Source of the DNA: Candidatus Bathyarchaeota archaeon
GTDB lineage: Archaea; Thermoproteota; Bathyarchaeia; Bathyarchaeales; Bathycorpusculaceae
DNA: 64,000 nucleotides
Direction: 5' to 3'
Assembly: GCA_029907545.1 (NCBI GenBank)
Contig: JARYLR010000004.1
Coordinates: 1 to 64,000 of the forward strand
Shown here: positions 26,525 to 35,606 of the stretch, in pieces
How positions within the stretch are numbered: position 1 is the stretch's first letter
Layout of the letters: every line of letters begins with the position of its first letter
Position numbers and translations under genes: made by a program
The notes under the pieces: generated by a model
The model's database searches: none
What the model saw: only the letters and a program-made list of their open reading frames with translations
Told to the model about the DNA's origin: nothing

Positions 26525-27443
26525 AGGAATCGCCCTTCTCCAAAGCGTTGCTTATAGCTATTTCTAAGATGCGGTCTTCAGTTAAATTATCTATCTTCAG
26601 GTAGTAGTCAGCTACGTCGATCAGAGCTTTCAGCGGAGCCATGCCGCAGAACTCTGAACCCACAATGGGCACGTTGTAACGTGCGCATTCAATTTTGATA
26701 ACTTCAAAAACTCGGTAAAGAGGAGTTTTCTCAAAATCATGAATGCTCATCCCTATCTGCGTGATGTTTTTCTCTGGGACAACTGCAGCCATAGCCTTCA
26801 CGTTCGTAAACCCTCCTTTACCTGAGTGCAACGCCTTCGCAATCTTTTTTGCAGCTGACAGATCCGCTGTGCCTAGGTTAACGTTAAAACCCACCATGAT
26901 CTTGCGTGCGCCAGCGATTGTGGCCCCGGACTTTGCGATAAACTTGGCCTGACCAAAGTCTGGCTTGCGTTCAGGCTTAGCAATCATCGTCGCTAGCTTT
27001 TCGTATTCACCTTCACGGATCCAGTCCAAATCTCGTCGCGTAGGGTCTGGCTGAGCTGCCCCATAAAGGTAAACTGGCACACCAGTTTTTTCTGCCAGCT
27101 CTTTGCCGAATTTTCGGGCAAGCTGAGCGCAGTCGTCGAGCGTGACTTTTTTTATTGGTACAAAAGGTACAACGTCGACGGCGCCCAAGCGTGGGTGCTG
27201 CCCCTTATGTTTACGCATGTCAATAAGTTCTACTGCCTTTAAGGACATGTTCAAGGCGGCGTTGAGTGCGGATTCTTTGTTGCCTATTATCGAGACTACA
27301 AGTCTGTTGTAGTAGCTGTCGAAGGTGTAGTCAAGTAAATGTGCGTTTTTGATTTTTTTGAGCTGGTTAAGGATTGCTTCAACTGTTTTTGGATCTGAGG
27401 TGCTAAAATTTGGAATGCATTCAACTATTTCCGTCATCTCCAT
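26517..27443 (-). CDS. ftcD: Glutamate formimidoyltransferase (FtcD N-terminal type)
   Basis: Transfers the formimino group of formiminoglutamate to tetrahydrofolate, closing the histidine pathway. Family signatures: VECIPNFSTSDPK at the start, YNRLVVSIIG, HKGQHPRLGAVDVVPFVP (about 80-97) with the catalytic His, and GFNVNLGTAD (about 186-195). The 308-residue protein holds only the transferase; the cyclodeaminase domain found in animals is absent and not encoded nearby. Upstream of and overlapping hutI. A second ATG six bases on is possible; AGGGGC precedes the first. Confidence 0.95.
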   Translation of the reverse strand: MEMTEIVECIPNFSTSDPKTVEAILNQLKKIKNAHLLDYTFDSYYNRLVVSIIGNKESALNAALNMSLKAVELIDMRKHKGQHPRLGAVDVVPFVPIKKVTLDDCAQLARKFGKELAEKTGVPVYLYGAAQPDPTRRDLDWIREGEYEKLATMIAKPERKPDFGQAKFIAKSGATIAGARKIMVGFNVNLGTADLSAAKKIAKALHSGKGGFTNVKAMAAVVPEKNITQIGMSIHDFEKTPLYRVFEVIKIECARYNVPIVGSEFCGMAPLKALIDVADYYLKIDNLTEDRILEIAISNALEKGDSFE

Positions 27444-27529
27444 GCCCCTATGCCTTTATGAAAAGGACACTTAGTAGATAAGTAGATTTCGGGGAAAAGA
27501 AGGGAAGAAAAGGAGGAAGAGTTTCTAAT

Positions 27530-28411
27530 CTACTGAGATGACGCCGCGGGCTTTGCTGTTTTCTTCATAGAGTAGATTATGATACCTATGCCGATGAATA
27601 CCCAGCCCAGTCCAAACAGTAGGTAGCCCCATCCAGCCATGCTTATTGCGCCTACGCTGCTGTTTAAGATGTCTTTAAAGGCTTTCTCAAATCCTGAAAT
27701 CGAATCAGTTTCATTGGCCACTGCGTCTTGATAGAAGCCCAAGGAATCATCATATGCGGCGGCTGCATCGCCGAAATTGCCTTTCAAGTATTCATTGTCA
27801 CCAAAGCTTTTCGCACCGGCTGCCATTATTGACAACTCTCTTGCCTTAGCAGTTATAAAGTAATAGTATCCACTGTATTTTGCAATCTCCTTCTTTGTCT
27901 CTACGCATGCTGTCTGCGTGCTGGATAATACTGCAAAGTCGCTGCCATCTACATAGCTGTTGGAGTTTAGCTGCCTCTTGGGGCCGGTGGTGGAGTTGAC
28001 GTCTTCAATGAATATTCTAAAAGTATGTTTCACCACGTTAGACGCGGTTGTTAGGTCTGGAACAGTGAAGGATAGCGTGAATACATGAGACATGCCAGGC
28101 GCTATTGGGAAAGGCGCATCGGTGCTGACTTCGGTTGAGGAGTAGTTGATTCCCCAGTCAAAGCGTATTTTGATGCCTGAAATGTTCATTTGCTTTGGTA
28201 GATGATTGTAAATGTTGATTTTCAACACCGCTGTTTTTCCTGTTTCATAGCCGGCGGACACGTATCCCAGAAAGCTGTCTGTTTCACTTTTGAGCACGCA
28301 GTCTCCAACCCAGTTGTATGATGTTGCCGTCGCGCGGACTGGTACTGCTGTCGCGGTCAAAGCCAAAGTTATCATTGCTGAAAGCAACAGTATTACGTCT
28401 ATTTTTCTCAT
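27530..28411 (-). CDS. Secreted, membrane-anchored surface protein
   Basis: N-terminal signal peptide (about 1-28), then an immunoglobulin-like beta domain resembling CARDB/DUF11 modules (about 35-150: alternating strands, PIAPGMSHVFTLSFTVPD), an alpha-helical stretch (about 165-245) with AKSFGDNEYLKGNFGDAAAAY that looks TPR-like, and a C-terminal transmembrane helix (about 260-281) with a KKTAK cytoplasmic tail. Several N-x-S/T sequons lie outside, so it is a likely AglB substrate. Function unknown. Divergent from the phosphoribosyltransferase gene; an ATTTATAGA at about 28460-28468 serves as its TATA candidate. Confidence 0.75.
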   Translation of the reverse strand: MRKIDVILLLSAMITLALTATAVPVRATATSYNWVGDCVLKSETDSFLGYVSAGYETGKTAVLKINIYNHLPKQMNISGIKIRFDWGINYSSTEVSTDAPFPIAPGMSHVFTLSFTVPDLTTASNVVKHTFRIFIEDVNSTTGPKRQLNSNSYVDGSDFAVLSSTQTACVETKKEIAKYSGYYYFITAKARELSIMAAGAKSFGDNEYLKGNFGDAAAAYDDSLGFYQDAVANETDSISGFEKAFKDILNSSVGAISMAGWGYLLFGLGWVFIGIGIIIYSMKKTAKPAASSQ

Positions 28412-28534
28412 TTTTAATACACCTAGTAGCTGATTTATGTCCTACAGTTTTTAACATTTTCTATAAATCATGTTTGCGCCTTTAAACCTTAATAGTCATT
28501 TCCGCAAAAGCTATCTGTCTGTCAGAATCTGGGT

Positions 28535-29137
28535 TTGATCTATTTGAGACAGGAGTTTGAAGTTCCCCAATGGGATCAGATATACACTATGCTCCTTAAT
28601 CTAGCTGCAAAGATAAGAAAGAGCAGATTCAAACCAGACATAATTGTCGGAGTTTCCAGAGGAGGGTGGCCACCAGCTCGTGTGCTGTCCGATTTGCTCA
28701 GCAACCCCAACCTCGCGAACGTGCGCGCCGAGTTCTATCTAGGTGTGGCAGAAACTAAAGGTGAGCCAACATTGACACAGCGTGTTTCCGTGGATGTTGT
28801 TGGCAAGAACGTGCTTATCGTTGACGAGGTTGCGGACACTGGCAAGAGCTTGAAGCTTGTTAAAGAGCACATCATCGAAAGAGGCGCAAAAGAAGTCAAG
28901 GTTGCAACAGTGTACTACAAGCCATGGAGCATCATCAAGCCGGACTTCTACGAAAAGGAAACAAGTTTATGGATCGTTTTTCCATGGGAAATCAAAGAAA
29001 CGGTCAAGAAAATTGTTAAGAAATGTAGGCGAGACGGAAGAAGCATCGAAAGTGGAGTAGAGGGGCTTGTGAAATCTGGCATGTCGCCCAGTCTTGTCAG
29101 CCGATTTCTTAGGGAGATTTCTGAGGAAGAGAAATGA
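28535..29137 (+). CDS. Purine-type phosphoribosyltransferase (Gpt/Hpt-like)
   Basis: PRPP-dependent phosphoribosyltransferase, probably purine salvage. The PRPP loop is VLIVDEVADTGKSL (about 93-106), and PDIIVGVSRGGWPPARVLSDLL (upstream, about 34-54) is the type I PRT pyrophosphate-loop region. The C-terminal 50 residues are extra and helical. Substrate base is not determinable. The start is a TTG with weak ribosome-binding signal. The stop overlaps the ATG of cgi121 by 4 bp. Confidence 0.87.
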   Translation: MIYLRQEFEVPQWDQIYTMLLNLAAKIRKSRFKPDIIVGVSRGGWPPARVLSDLLSNPNLANVRAEFYLGVAETKGEPTLTQRVSVDVVGKNVLIVDEVADTGKSLKLVKEHIIERGAKEVKVATVYYKPWSIIKPDFYEKETSLWIVFPWEIKETVKKIVKKCRRDGRSIESGVEGLVKSGMSPSLVSRFLREISEEEK

Positions 29138-29703
29138 TCATTAGACACATCGACGAGTTCGACAAGTATGTCGGCATAACCGGCTTTAAAGGCGTCAAAA
29201 TCGGCTTGTTAAGCGATTTTTTTGCAAAAATTTGCAGAAAAACGCCCGCAAATGTGGGGATTCAATTTTTTGATGCGAAGCTGATAGCCAGTTGGGAGCA
29301 TATTTACTTCGCCATCTTTAACGCTTTAGCAGCATTCGAGAAACAGACAAACATATCAAGAAGTTTGCCGATGGAAGCGATGCTTTATGCTTCGGCTCAG
29401 CATCAGATAGCAAAGGCAACCAAGCTCTTAGGAATAACTAGAAGCTCCTCTCAAACAGCGGTTTTACTGGTTGGAGAGAAGCTAAGCGATGTTAAGCTGG
29501 CTTTTTCAGTCGTTTCTAAGCATGTTCACGCTGAAGAGGATGAAAGCGTTCTGGAACTCTCAGATGAGAAAGCAGCTTTAATCAAAAGAGCCTTTGCAGT
29601 TTCGCAGCAGGAGATTGATACAGTTTCAGAAAGAAATGATCAGAACAGAGCTTTAGCCGATTTGGTTATCGAGCGAATGGCGCTTCTCGCAACTAAAAGA
29701 TAG
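29134..29703 (+). CDS. cgi121: KEOPS complex subunit Cgi121
   Basis: Cgi121/TPRKB recruits tRNA to the KEOPS machine that installs t6A37 together with Sua5. The signature strand-helix is GIQFFDAKLIASWEHIYFA (about 43-61), followed by SLPMEAMLYASAQHQIAKATKLLG (about 77-100), the conserved mid-region of the family. 189 residues is normal. Overlaps the phosphoribosyltransferase gene by 4 bp. Bud32, Kae1 and Pcc1 are not in the window. Confidence 0.87.
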   Translation: MIIRHIDEFDKYVGITGFKGVKIGLLSDFFAKICRKTPANVGIQFFDAKLIASWEHIYFAIFNALAAFEKQTNISRSLPMEAMLYASAQHQIAKATKLLGITRSSSQTAVLLVGEKLSDVKLAFSVVSKHVHAEEDESVLELSDEKAALIKRAFAVSQQEIDTVSERNDQNRALADLVIERMALLATKR

Positions 29704-29704
29704 T

Positions 29705-30235
29705 TTAAAGAATTTTCTCTTTCTGAACAGATATAATGTCACAAGGCTCAATAACCGATAATCCGGTTAAACTGCCTACAATCTCGATTAACACAATCTT
29801 TTCTGGGTTGTTCAAGTCAACTTTCCTCTTTATGCCTGCGGCAACTGTCTCGATAAGTTCTCTTGAGTGCAATGTCGTGAAGCGTTTCTCAACTGTTATC
29901 CTAAACGTTTCTTTCTCTCCAATTTTTGAACTTAACTTTGCGACTGCTTCTCGGATCTCCTCTATTTCGGTGCGAACAACACTTTCAATAGGGATTATTC
30001 TGAGTGCATAGCGAAACTCGTAGGGTCGTTCCTCTAGGATTATGCGGAGCTTTTTGATGGCATCTAAAGGGTGGAGAGCGGTTTTTGCAGCAATCAAGCC
30101 TGAAACACCGGTTTGGTTTACAGCGGAGTCTTTGTCTCCAATTTCTTCCAGCAAGAAGCGTATTTCGGCGCATGCAGCGTTCTCGAATCCCCGCGCAGTT
30201 GAGACAAGAAGATTGAAGTCACGCATCTTACCCAC
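29705..30235 (-). CDS. THUMP-domain protein (Tan1-like)
   Basis: A single THUMP RNA-binding domain in 176 residues, beginning FNLLVSTARGFENAACAEIRFLLEEIG and ending PEKIVLIEIVGSLTGLSVI, with an IIPIESVVRTEIEEI helix in between. No methyltransferase or sulfurtransferase domain is attached, as in Tan1, the tRNA-binding adaptor for ac4C12 acetylation. Convergent with cgi121, one base apart, so two tRNA-modification functions meet here. Confidence 0.85.
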   Translation of the reverse strand: MGKMRDFNLLVSTARGFENAACAEIRFLLEEIGDKDSAVNQTGVSGLIAAKTALHPLDAIKKLRIILEERPYEFRYALRIIPIESVVRTEIEEIREAVAKLSSKIGEKETFRITVEKRFTTLHSRELIETVAAGIKRKVDLNNPEKIVLIEIVGSLTGLSVIEPCDIISVQKEKIL

Positions 30236-30475
30236 ATTCTTCGCGTGTGAACTATAAATAATCGGTGTTTTTAAGAATTGGCTCTAGGCGTTTTATCGAT
30301 CAAGGGTCAGTTCGACTTGGCTTTCTCACAGCCTCAAAGGCTCTTAGCCGTCGCCTCACATCATCCCAGATTTACTATTTATGCGCATGGATTTATCCGT
30401 TTTGACTTTTTCTTCAGCATAAGCTTAAATCTCTCTCATCAAGTTTCACTTTTCTGGCGTTATAAGGTGAAACGC

Positions 30476-31447
30476 GTGCCTCTAGCAGCAAGTAGACCTG
30501 TCATCGTTGTCCACGGTGGTGCTGGAACATGGCAGCCTGAGAGAAGCCAGCCGGGGATTGAGGGCGTTAAAAGAGCGGCAAAAAGAGGTTTCGGGATTCT
30601 GGAGAAAGATGGAACGGCGTTGGACAGCGTCATGGAGGCGGTGATGGTTATGGAAGATGATGGTGCCTTCAACGCTGGCTACGGTTCAAGCTTGAACATA
30701 GATAAAGCTGCGGAGATGGACGCGTCCATTATGGATGGAAAAACGCTGAAAGCCGGTGCAGTGGCGCTTCTAAGAGATGTGAAAAACCCGGTTCGCTTAG
30801 CAAGAATAGTAATGGACGAAACTGACCATGTCTTTATCGCAGGTGAGGGAGCAGAAAAGCTTGCTAAGCTTTTCAACATGGAGCGGATGAACCCAGTCAC
30901 TGAGCTTAGGCTGCAATATTATGAGCAGCAGAAGAAAGTTTTGCTTGAGGGTAAATCAACTCTTCCGAAGCTTGTTGATCTCGTTAAGAAACATCCAGAA
31001 CTGTTTCCAGATATGGATACTGTTGGCGCGGTTGCCTTAGACAAAAACGGAAATGTGGCAGCTGCGACTTCAACTGGAGGATATGCTCTGAAGTTTGCGG
31101 GCAGGATCGGCGACTCACCGTTGGTTGGATGTGGAACGTATGCAGACAACGAGTCTGGAGCTTGCTCAGCGACGGGCGTTGGTGAGATTGCAATAAGGCT
31201 TGTATTGGCGAAAGCTGTCTGTGATCGTATGGAGGCTGGCTTGTCGGCACAGAAGGCGGTGAACTACGCTATTGGGCTTGTTAATCGGAAAATAAATGAT
31301 TCCTACAGGTCGATGGGATTGATAGCGGTTGACATGTATGGGCGAATTGGAGCTGCTCATAACTCGCCTAACATGTGCTGGGCGTACCTTACCCCAAAAA
31401 CTAGGGAGCCGATAGCTTCTCTTACAGCGGAAATTGTGAAAGATTAG
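30476..31447 (+). CDS. Isoaspartyl peptidase / L-asparaginase (plant type, Ntn hydrolase)
   Basis: Autocleaving Thr hydrolase acting on isoaspartyl dipeptides and asparagine. VVHGGAG (about 11-17) near the N terminus, GYGSSLN (about 68-74), and the autocleavage site DMDTVGAVA with the nucleophile Thr at about 182, then GCGTYA and TGVGE of the substrate site. I choose the GTG at 30476 because AGGTG stands six bases upstream; the frame runs back to 30278 through sequence with no homology, and a TTAAAT near 30424-30429 is the likely TATA. 323 residues fit the family. The 30236-30475 gap otherwise looks empty. Confidence 0.93.
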   Translation: MPLAASRPVIVVHGGAGTWQPERSQPGIEGVKRAAKRGFGILEKDGTALDSVMEAVMVMEDDGAFNAGYGSSLNIDKAAEMDASIMDGKTLKAGAVALLRDVKNPVRLARIVMDETDHVFIAGEGAEKLAKLFNMERMNPVTELRLQYYEQQKKVLLEGKSTLPKLVDLVKKHPELFPDMDTVGAVALDKNGNVAAATSTGGYALKFAGRIGDSPLVGCGTYADNESGACSATGVGEIAIRLVLAKAVCDRMEAGLSAQKAVNYAIGLVNRKINDSYRSMGLIAVDMYGRIGAAHNSPNMCWAYLTPKTREPIASLTAEIVKD

Positions 31448-31571
31448 GATTCTGTGAATGTTCTGAGGGCTGCTTGGCGCGGCTTTTTTCGACAAGTGAC
31501 GAACGATAATGCTTAAAGCGTTGCCTAATGCGTTGACTATGCACACACGGATACTAGAGGAGGTGAAAAAG

Positions 31572-31646
31572 GTGTTCGATGAAGACGAGGAATGGGAAGA
31601 AGATGAGGAATGGGAAGAGGAGGATTTTGAGGAAGAAGAATGGTAA
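31572..31646 (+). CDS. Very acidic microprotein (24 aa)
   Basis: Frame of 24 codons after GTG at 31572, ending TAA at 31646. Fourteen residues are Glu and four are Asp, with Trp or Phe at regular intervals (D-E-E-W-E-E-D-E-E-W type repeats). A perfect GAGGAGGTG Shine-Dalgarno lies six bases before the GTG, one of the best in the window, and a TTAAAG element at about 31514-31519 is a possible TATA. Longer in-frame starts exist (ATG 31539, GTG 31563) but lie on or upstream of the Shine-Dalgarno. Function unknown; a nucleic-acid mimic or chaperone-like tail is conceivable. Confidence 0.5.
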   Translation: MFDEDEEWEEDEEWEEEDFEEEEW

Positions 31647-31767
31647 AATCCCTCTAATTGCCCAGTTTTATCGATTTCTTTTTGTTACATTATTTTGGTC
31701 GTTTACGCTTTTTTGGGGTTCATATTTATAACCTTCTGCAGTGACCATTCATTAGCGTGGCTGGACG

Positions 31768-33555
31768 ATGACCCGTGTCGCTGTCATAGATGCTGACAAG
31801 TGCAAACCCAAGCATTGCAATAGCCTATGTCACCGATTTTGCCCCATTGTCCGAAGCCGCATAGAAGCCATACGCTTCGAGGCAGACAAAGCAATAATCG
31901 TGGAGTCTCTGTGCTCCGGATGCGGAATCTGTGTTAAAAAATGCCCATTCAACGCAATATCAATCGTAAATCTTCCAGACGAACTGGAAAAAGACTGCAG
32001 CCACAGATTTGGACCTAACACTTTCAAGCTTTTCAGACTGCCAACACCATCACCTAGCACAGTGTTAGGGCTGCTAGGTCAGAATGGTATAGGCAAAACG
32101 ACTACGCTGAAGATGCTTTCAGGAGAAATTCAACCTAATCTCGGAGATTACGAGAATCCCCCTGAATGGGATCAGATCATACAGCACTATAGGGGTTCGA
32201 TGCTTCAAGACTATTTTCAGAAGATAAGTGAAGAAAAACTTAAAGTCTCACACAAGCCGCAGTATGTCGATAAGATTCCAAAGGCTGTTTCTGGAGAAGT
32301 TGGAGAGCTACTTGAAAAAGTCAATGAAAGAGATAAACTAAACGAAATTGCCAATCGGCTTGAACTTAGACAGTTCTGGGATCGCCCTCTCGACGTGTTA
32401 AGTGGAGGAGAACTGCAGCGTGTAGCCGTCGCCGCCGCAATCTGTCGTGAAGCAGATGTCTATCTGTTCGATGAGCCTTCCAGCTACTTGGACGTGAAGC
32501 AAAGGCTTGAGGTTGCCAAGACAATAAGAAGTTTAAAAGATGCCCAGAAAACAATTGTTATCGCTGAACACGACCTGGCTATAATCGACTATTTGTCTGA
32601 TCAAATCTGCCTTTTCTATGGAGAGCCAGGCGTTTACGGAGTGGTTTCTAATGTTCATGGTGTTAGAACGGGTATTAACATTTATTTGCAGGGATACATT
32701 CCGGATGAAAACGTTCGCTTCAGAAAAGAGGCAGTGGTATTTCACGAAAAGCCTCATACAAAAAGCTCTGACGCTGGTGAAACATTGCTGGCGTGGGAGC
32801 AAATTGAAAAAACATACAAGGGCTTCAAACTTGTTGCGCATGCTGGGGAGATAAAGAGAGGAAAAGTCGTTGGGATTCTTGGCGCAAACGGCATCGGCAA
32901 GACGACGTTCGTCAAAATCCTCGCCGGCATCGAGGAGACGGATAATAGAAGAAAATTTGACGAGTTAAAAGTAAGCTACAAGCCGCAGTATATTTCAGCC
33001 GAATACGAAGGCACCGTTCGCGGGCTTCTTATGAGCGTCGCCAAAGAAGGCTTCTCCTCCAGCTGGTATCGAACCGAAATCATCCAGCCTCTTAAGATGG
33101 AACCGCTTATGGATAGAAACGTCACCGAACTTAGCGGAGGTGAACTGCAAAAAGTCGCCATCGCCGCATGCCTTTCACGGCAAGCAGAGATCTTCCTGCT
33201 CGATGAACCAAGCGCCTATCTAGACGTCGAAGAACGCTTAAGCATGGCTAAGGTCATTCGCAGAGTCGTTGAAAGCCGCAACGTCACGGCATTTGTCGTC
33301 GAGCATGATGTGGTCGCCCAAGACTTCATAGCTGACTACCTAATGGTTTTCGCAGGCAAACCCGGAGAAGCTGGCGTGGCCAATCCACCTACCACTCTGA
33401 GAAAAGGCATGAACATGTTTCTGAAGGAGATGGGCGTAACTTTCCGAAGAGACCCTGTGACAAGAAGACCTAGAGTTAATAAGGAAGGCTCAAAACTGGA
33501 CAAGTTTCAAAAGCAGATCGGCGAATACTACTATGTTCGAACGCTACGAAAGTAG
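31768..33555 (+). CDS. abce1: ABCE1/Rli1 ribosome-recycling ATPase
   Basis: Splits ribosomes into subunits after termination. N-terminal two 4Fe-4S clusters: CKPKHCNSLCHRFCP and CSGCGICVKKCP (about 12-60). Two ABC domains follow with Walker A GQNGIGKTT (about 108-116) and GANGIGKTT (about 372-380), and ABC signatures LSGGELQRVA and LSGGELQKVA. 595 residues, full length. TATTTATAACC at about 31723-31733 is the TATA candidate. Start of a run ABCE1-cdd-top6B-top6A. Confidence 0.98.
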   Translation: MTRVAVIDADKCKPKHCNSLCHRFCPIVRSRIEAIRFEADKAIIVESLCSGCGICVKKCPFNAISIVNLPDELEKDCSHRFGPNTFKLFRLPTPSPSTVLGLLGQNGIGKTTTLKMLSGEIQPNLGDYENPPEWDQIIQHYRGSMLQDYFQKISEEKLKVSHKPQYVDKIPKAVSGEVGELLEKVNERDKLNEIANRLELRQFWDRPLDVLSGGELQRVAVAAAICREADVYLFDEPSSYLDVKQRLEVAKTIRSLKDAQKTIVIAEHDLAIIDYLSDQICLFYGEPGVYGVVSNVHGVRTGINIYLQGYIPDENVRFRKEAVVFHEKPHTKSSDAGETLLAWEQIEKTYKGFKLVAHAGEIKRGKVVGILGANGIGKTTFVKILAGIEETDNRRKFDELKVSYKPQYISAEYEGTVRGLLMSVAKEGFSSSWYRTEIIQPLKMEPLMDRNVTELSGGELQKVAIAACLSRQAEIFLLDEPSAYLDVEERLSMAKVIRRVVESRNVTAFVVEHDVVAQDFIADYLMVFAGKPGEAGVANPPTTLRKGMNMFLKEMGVTFRRDPVTRRPRVNKEGSKLDKFQKQIGEYYYVRTLRK

Positions 33556-33573
33556 TGTAGGCGTTGCATCGAT

Positions 33574-33996
33574 ATGATTGAGCTTGATGAATGCGAAAAT
33601 AGGCTTTTGCAAGCCGCTTTGAAGGCCATGGGATCTGCTTATGTGCTGTGGGGAATCAAGGTTGGTGCGGCCGTGGTTGCAGAAGACGGTTGCGTATATG
33701 AGGGTTGCAATGTGGAAAGCTGGGTTTCTGGGCTGGGGACATGCGCTGAACGTTGCGCCATTAATCATGCAGTTTTGCATGGCAATAGATGTATCAAAGA
33801 AATAGCTGTAGTGATGGATGCAAAAAACGATGCCGAACCTCGTCCATGCGGTGCCTGCTTACAATATATTTACGATTTTGCTCAAAGCGCAAGGCTGAAA
33901 ATTGTTATGGCGAAAGCTGAGAAAGGCAAGATCCTGCTTGAGAAAGTTCGCATTAAGACCATTGAAGAGCTACTGCCTCTTGCCTACAGAAAATGA
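33574..33996 (+). CDS. cdd: Cytidine deaminase
   Basis: Zn-dependent deamination of cytidine or deoxycytidine for pyrimidine salvage. The zinc site is CAERCA (about 54-59, catalytic Glu) and PCGACLQ (about 90-96). VGAAVVAEDGCVYEGCNVE precedes it, as in homotetrameric CDAs; 140 residues is the usual size. Follows ABCE1 by 18 bp. Confidence 0.93.
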   Translation: MIELDECENRLLQAALKAMGSAYVLWGIKVGAAVVAEDGCVYEGCNVESWVSGLGTCAERCAINHAVLHGNRCIKEIAVVMDAKNDAEPRPCGACLQYIYDFAQSARLKIVMAKAEKGKILLEKVRIKTIEELLPLAYRK

Positions 33997-34079
33997 ACTT
34001 TTCTCTCAGAAAAGCGTAGTTAAATTAAAGAATAAGCAGAACATACCTAACTCATTCGAAATGGTTGGTGAAGGCGCAG

Positions 34080-35606
34080 GTGGCTCAGACAACATTTGAA
34101 GAAATCAGTGCTGCTGACTTCTTCTATAGGAACAGGGATATAGCGGGATTTACAAATCCGTCTAGAGCCATCTTTGCGGCGATACGGGAGCTTGTTGAAA
34201 ACTCTTTGGATGCAGCAGAGAGCCTCAAGATTCCTCCAGATGTTTATGTTCGGCTATCGTATGAAGGGGAAGCCAGCGCGGAAACCCAGATCTACAAGTT
34301 GCGTGTCGAAGACAATGGCATGGGGATCCAGCCGAGGCACATTCCCTCTGCTTTTGGACAAATTCTTTTTGGCTCAAAATACAAGTTGAAACAGCAGAGA
34401 GGAACGTTCGGCCTAGGCGGAAAAATGGCAATCTTGTATGGGCAGATTACCACACATCAGGCTGCCACCATAACTTCCAGCACTGGGCTAGCGAAAATCT
34501 ACATGTACAAGCTTATGATTGACATCCAGAGAAACCGTCCCATCATTTTGGATCGGAAAGTGCTTATAAACAGGGAGCAGTGGCGCGGAACCGTGGTAGA
34601 GTTCAGCTTGGAAGGCGACTATTTCCGAGCTATGCCTAGGCTTTTGGAGTATTTTAAGCAGACAGCCATGGTTAATCCTTATGCGAACTTGACTTTTGTT
34701 GATCCTAAAGGAAGGCTTTACAAGTTTACCCGTGTTACCAAGGAGATGCCTGAGCCTCCTAAGGAGACTAAGCCGCATCCTTACGGTGTTGACGTAGAGC
34801 TTCTTCAGCGTTTGATTCAGCTTACTTCTTGTAAGAATCTGCTTGAGTTTCTGCGTGTCCACTTTCACCGTGTCGGCGACATAACTGCACGGAAGTTTCT
34901 GGAATTCAGCAACCTCAGCCCTTCTAAGAATCCTAAGAGGCTTTCGCACGAGGAAATTGTTAGGCTGATGCATAATCTTAAAAAGTTTAAGGATTTTCTG
35001 CCGCCGGATGCAAGCTGTCTTTCTCCATTAGGCGAAGAGCTTCTTAAAGCCGGCATAGTGAAAGAGCTGAGACCAGAGTTCGTAGCAGTTCACCAGCGTA
35101 AGCCAGCGACCTATGCTGGGCACCCGTTCGTAGTTGAAACGGGGATCGCTTATGGTGGAGAGGTTCCAAGGAGAGGAAGCTTCATACTTTACCGCTTTGC
35201 GAACAGGATTCCGCTTCTCTACGATGAGGCCAGCGATGTTTCGATGCGTGTGATAACGGCTATGAATTGGCGAAGATACAAGGTTATGCCTGACATGCCT
35301 ATCTCTATAGTTGTGCACATTTGTAGTACGAAGGTGCCTTACAAGACGGTTGGAAAGGAGTTTATTGCTGATAGACCTGAAGTTCGGAAGGAAATCGCCA
35401 ATGGTCTTCGGGAGGTTGCGCGGCAGATTCAGCATTTCCTGTCTAGAAGGGAGCATGTTGACCGCGAGAGGAAACGTCTCGGGGTTTTCAGCAAGTATCT
35501 TCCGAAAATAGCTCAGTTTTCAGCTCAGCTTGCCGGCAAAGAGAAGCCACCTGACATTGAGAAGCTTTTGAAGAGTGTGAGGCAGTTTGGAGAAGAAGAA
35601 GCATAA
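34080..35606 (+). CDS. top6B: DNA topoisomerase VI subunit B
   Basis: GHKL ATPase subunit of the type IIB topoisomerase. ATP motifs: ELVENSLDAAE (about 37-47), DNGMGIQ (about 76-82) and GTFGLGGKMAILYGQ (about 107-121). The H2TH insert and transducer domain follow. Preferred start is the GTG at 34080 (508 residues), with the ATTFEEISAADFF N terminus usual for the family; TTG 34065 and GTG 34068 also lie in frame. Overlaps the A subunit gene by 20 bp. Confidence 0.97.
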   Translation: MAQTTFEEISAADFFYRNRDIAGFTNPSRAIFAAIRELVENSLDAAESLKIPPDVYVRLSYEGEASAETQIYKLRVEDNGMGIQPRHIPSAFGQILFGSKYKLKQQRGTFGLGGKMAILYGQITTHQAATITSSTGLAKIYMYKLMIDIQRNRPIILDRKVLINREQWRGTVVEFSLEGDYFRAMPRLLEYFKQTAMVNPYANLTFVDPKGRLYKFTRVTKEMPEPPKETKPHPYGVDVELLQRLIQLTSCKNLLEFLRVHFHRVGDITARKFLEFSNLSPSKNPKRLSHEEIVRLMHNLKKFKDFLPPDASCLSPLGEELLKAGIVKELRPEFVAVHQRKPATYAGHPFVVETGIAYGGEVPRRGSFILYRFANRIPLLYDEASDVSMRVITAMNWRRYKVMPDMPISIVVHICSTKVPYKTVGKEFIADRPEVRKEIANGLREVARQIQHFLSRREHVDRERKRLGVFSKYLPKIAQFSAQLAGKEKPPDIEKLLKSVRQFGEEEA

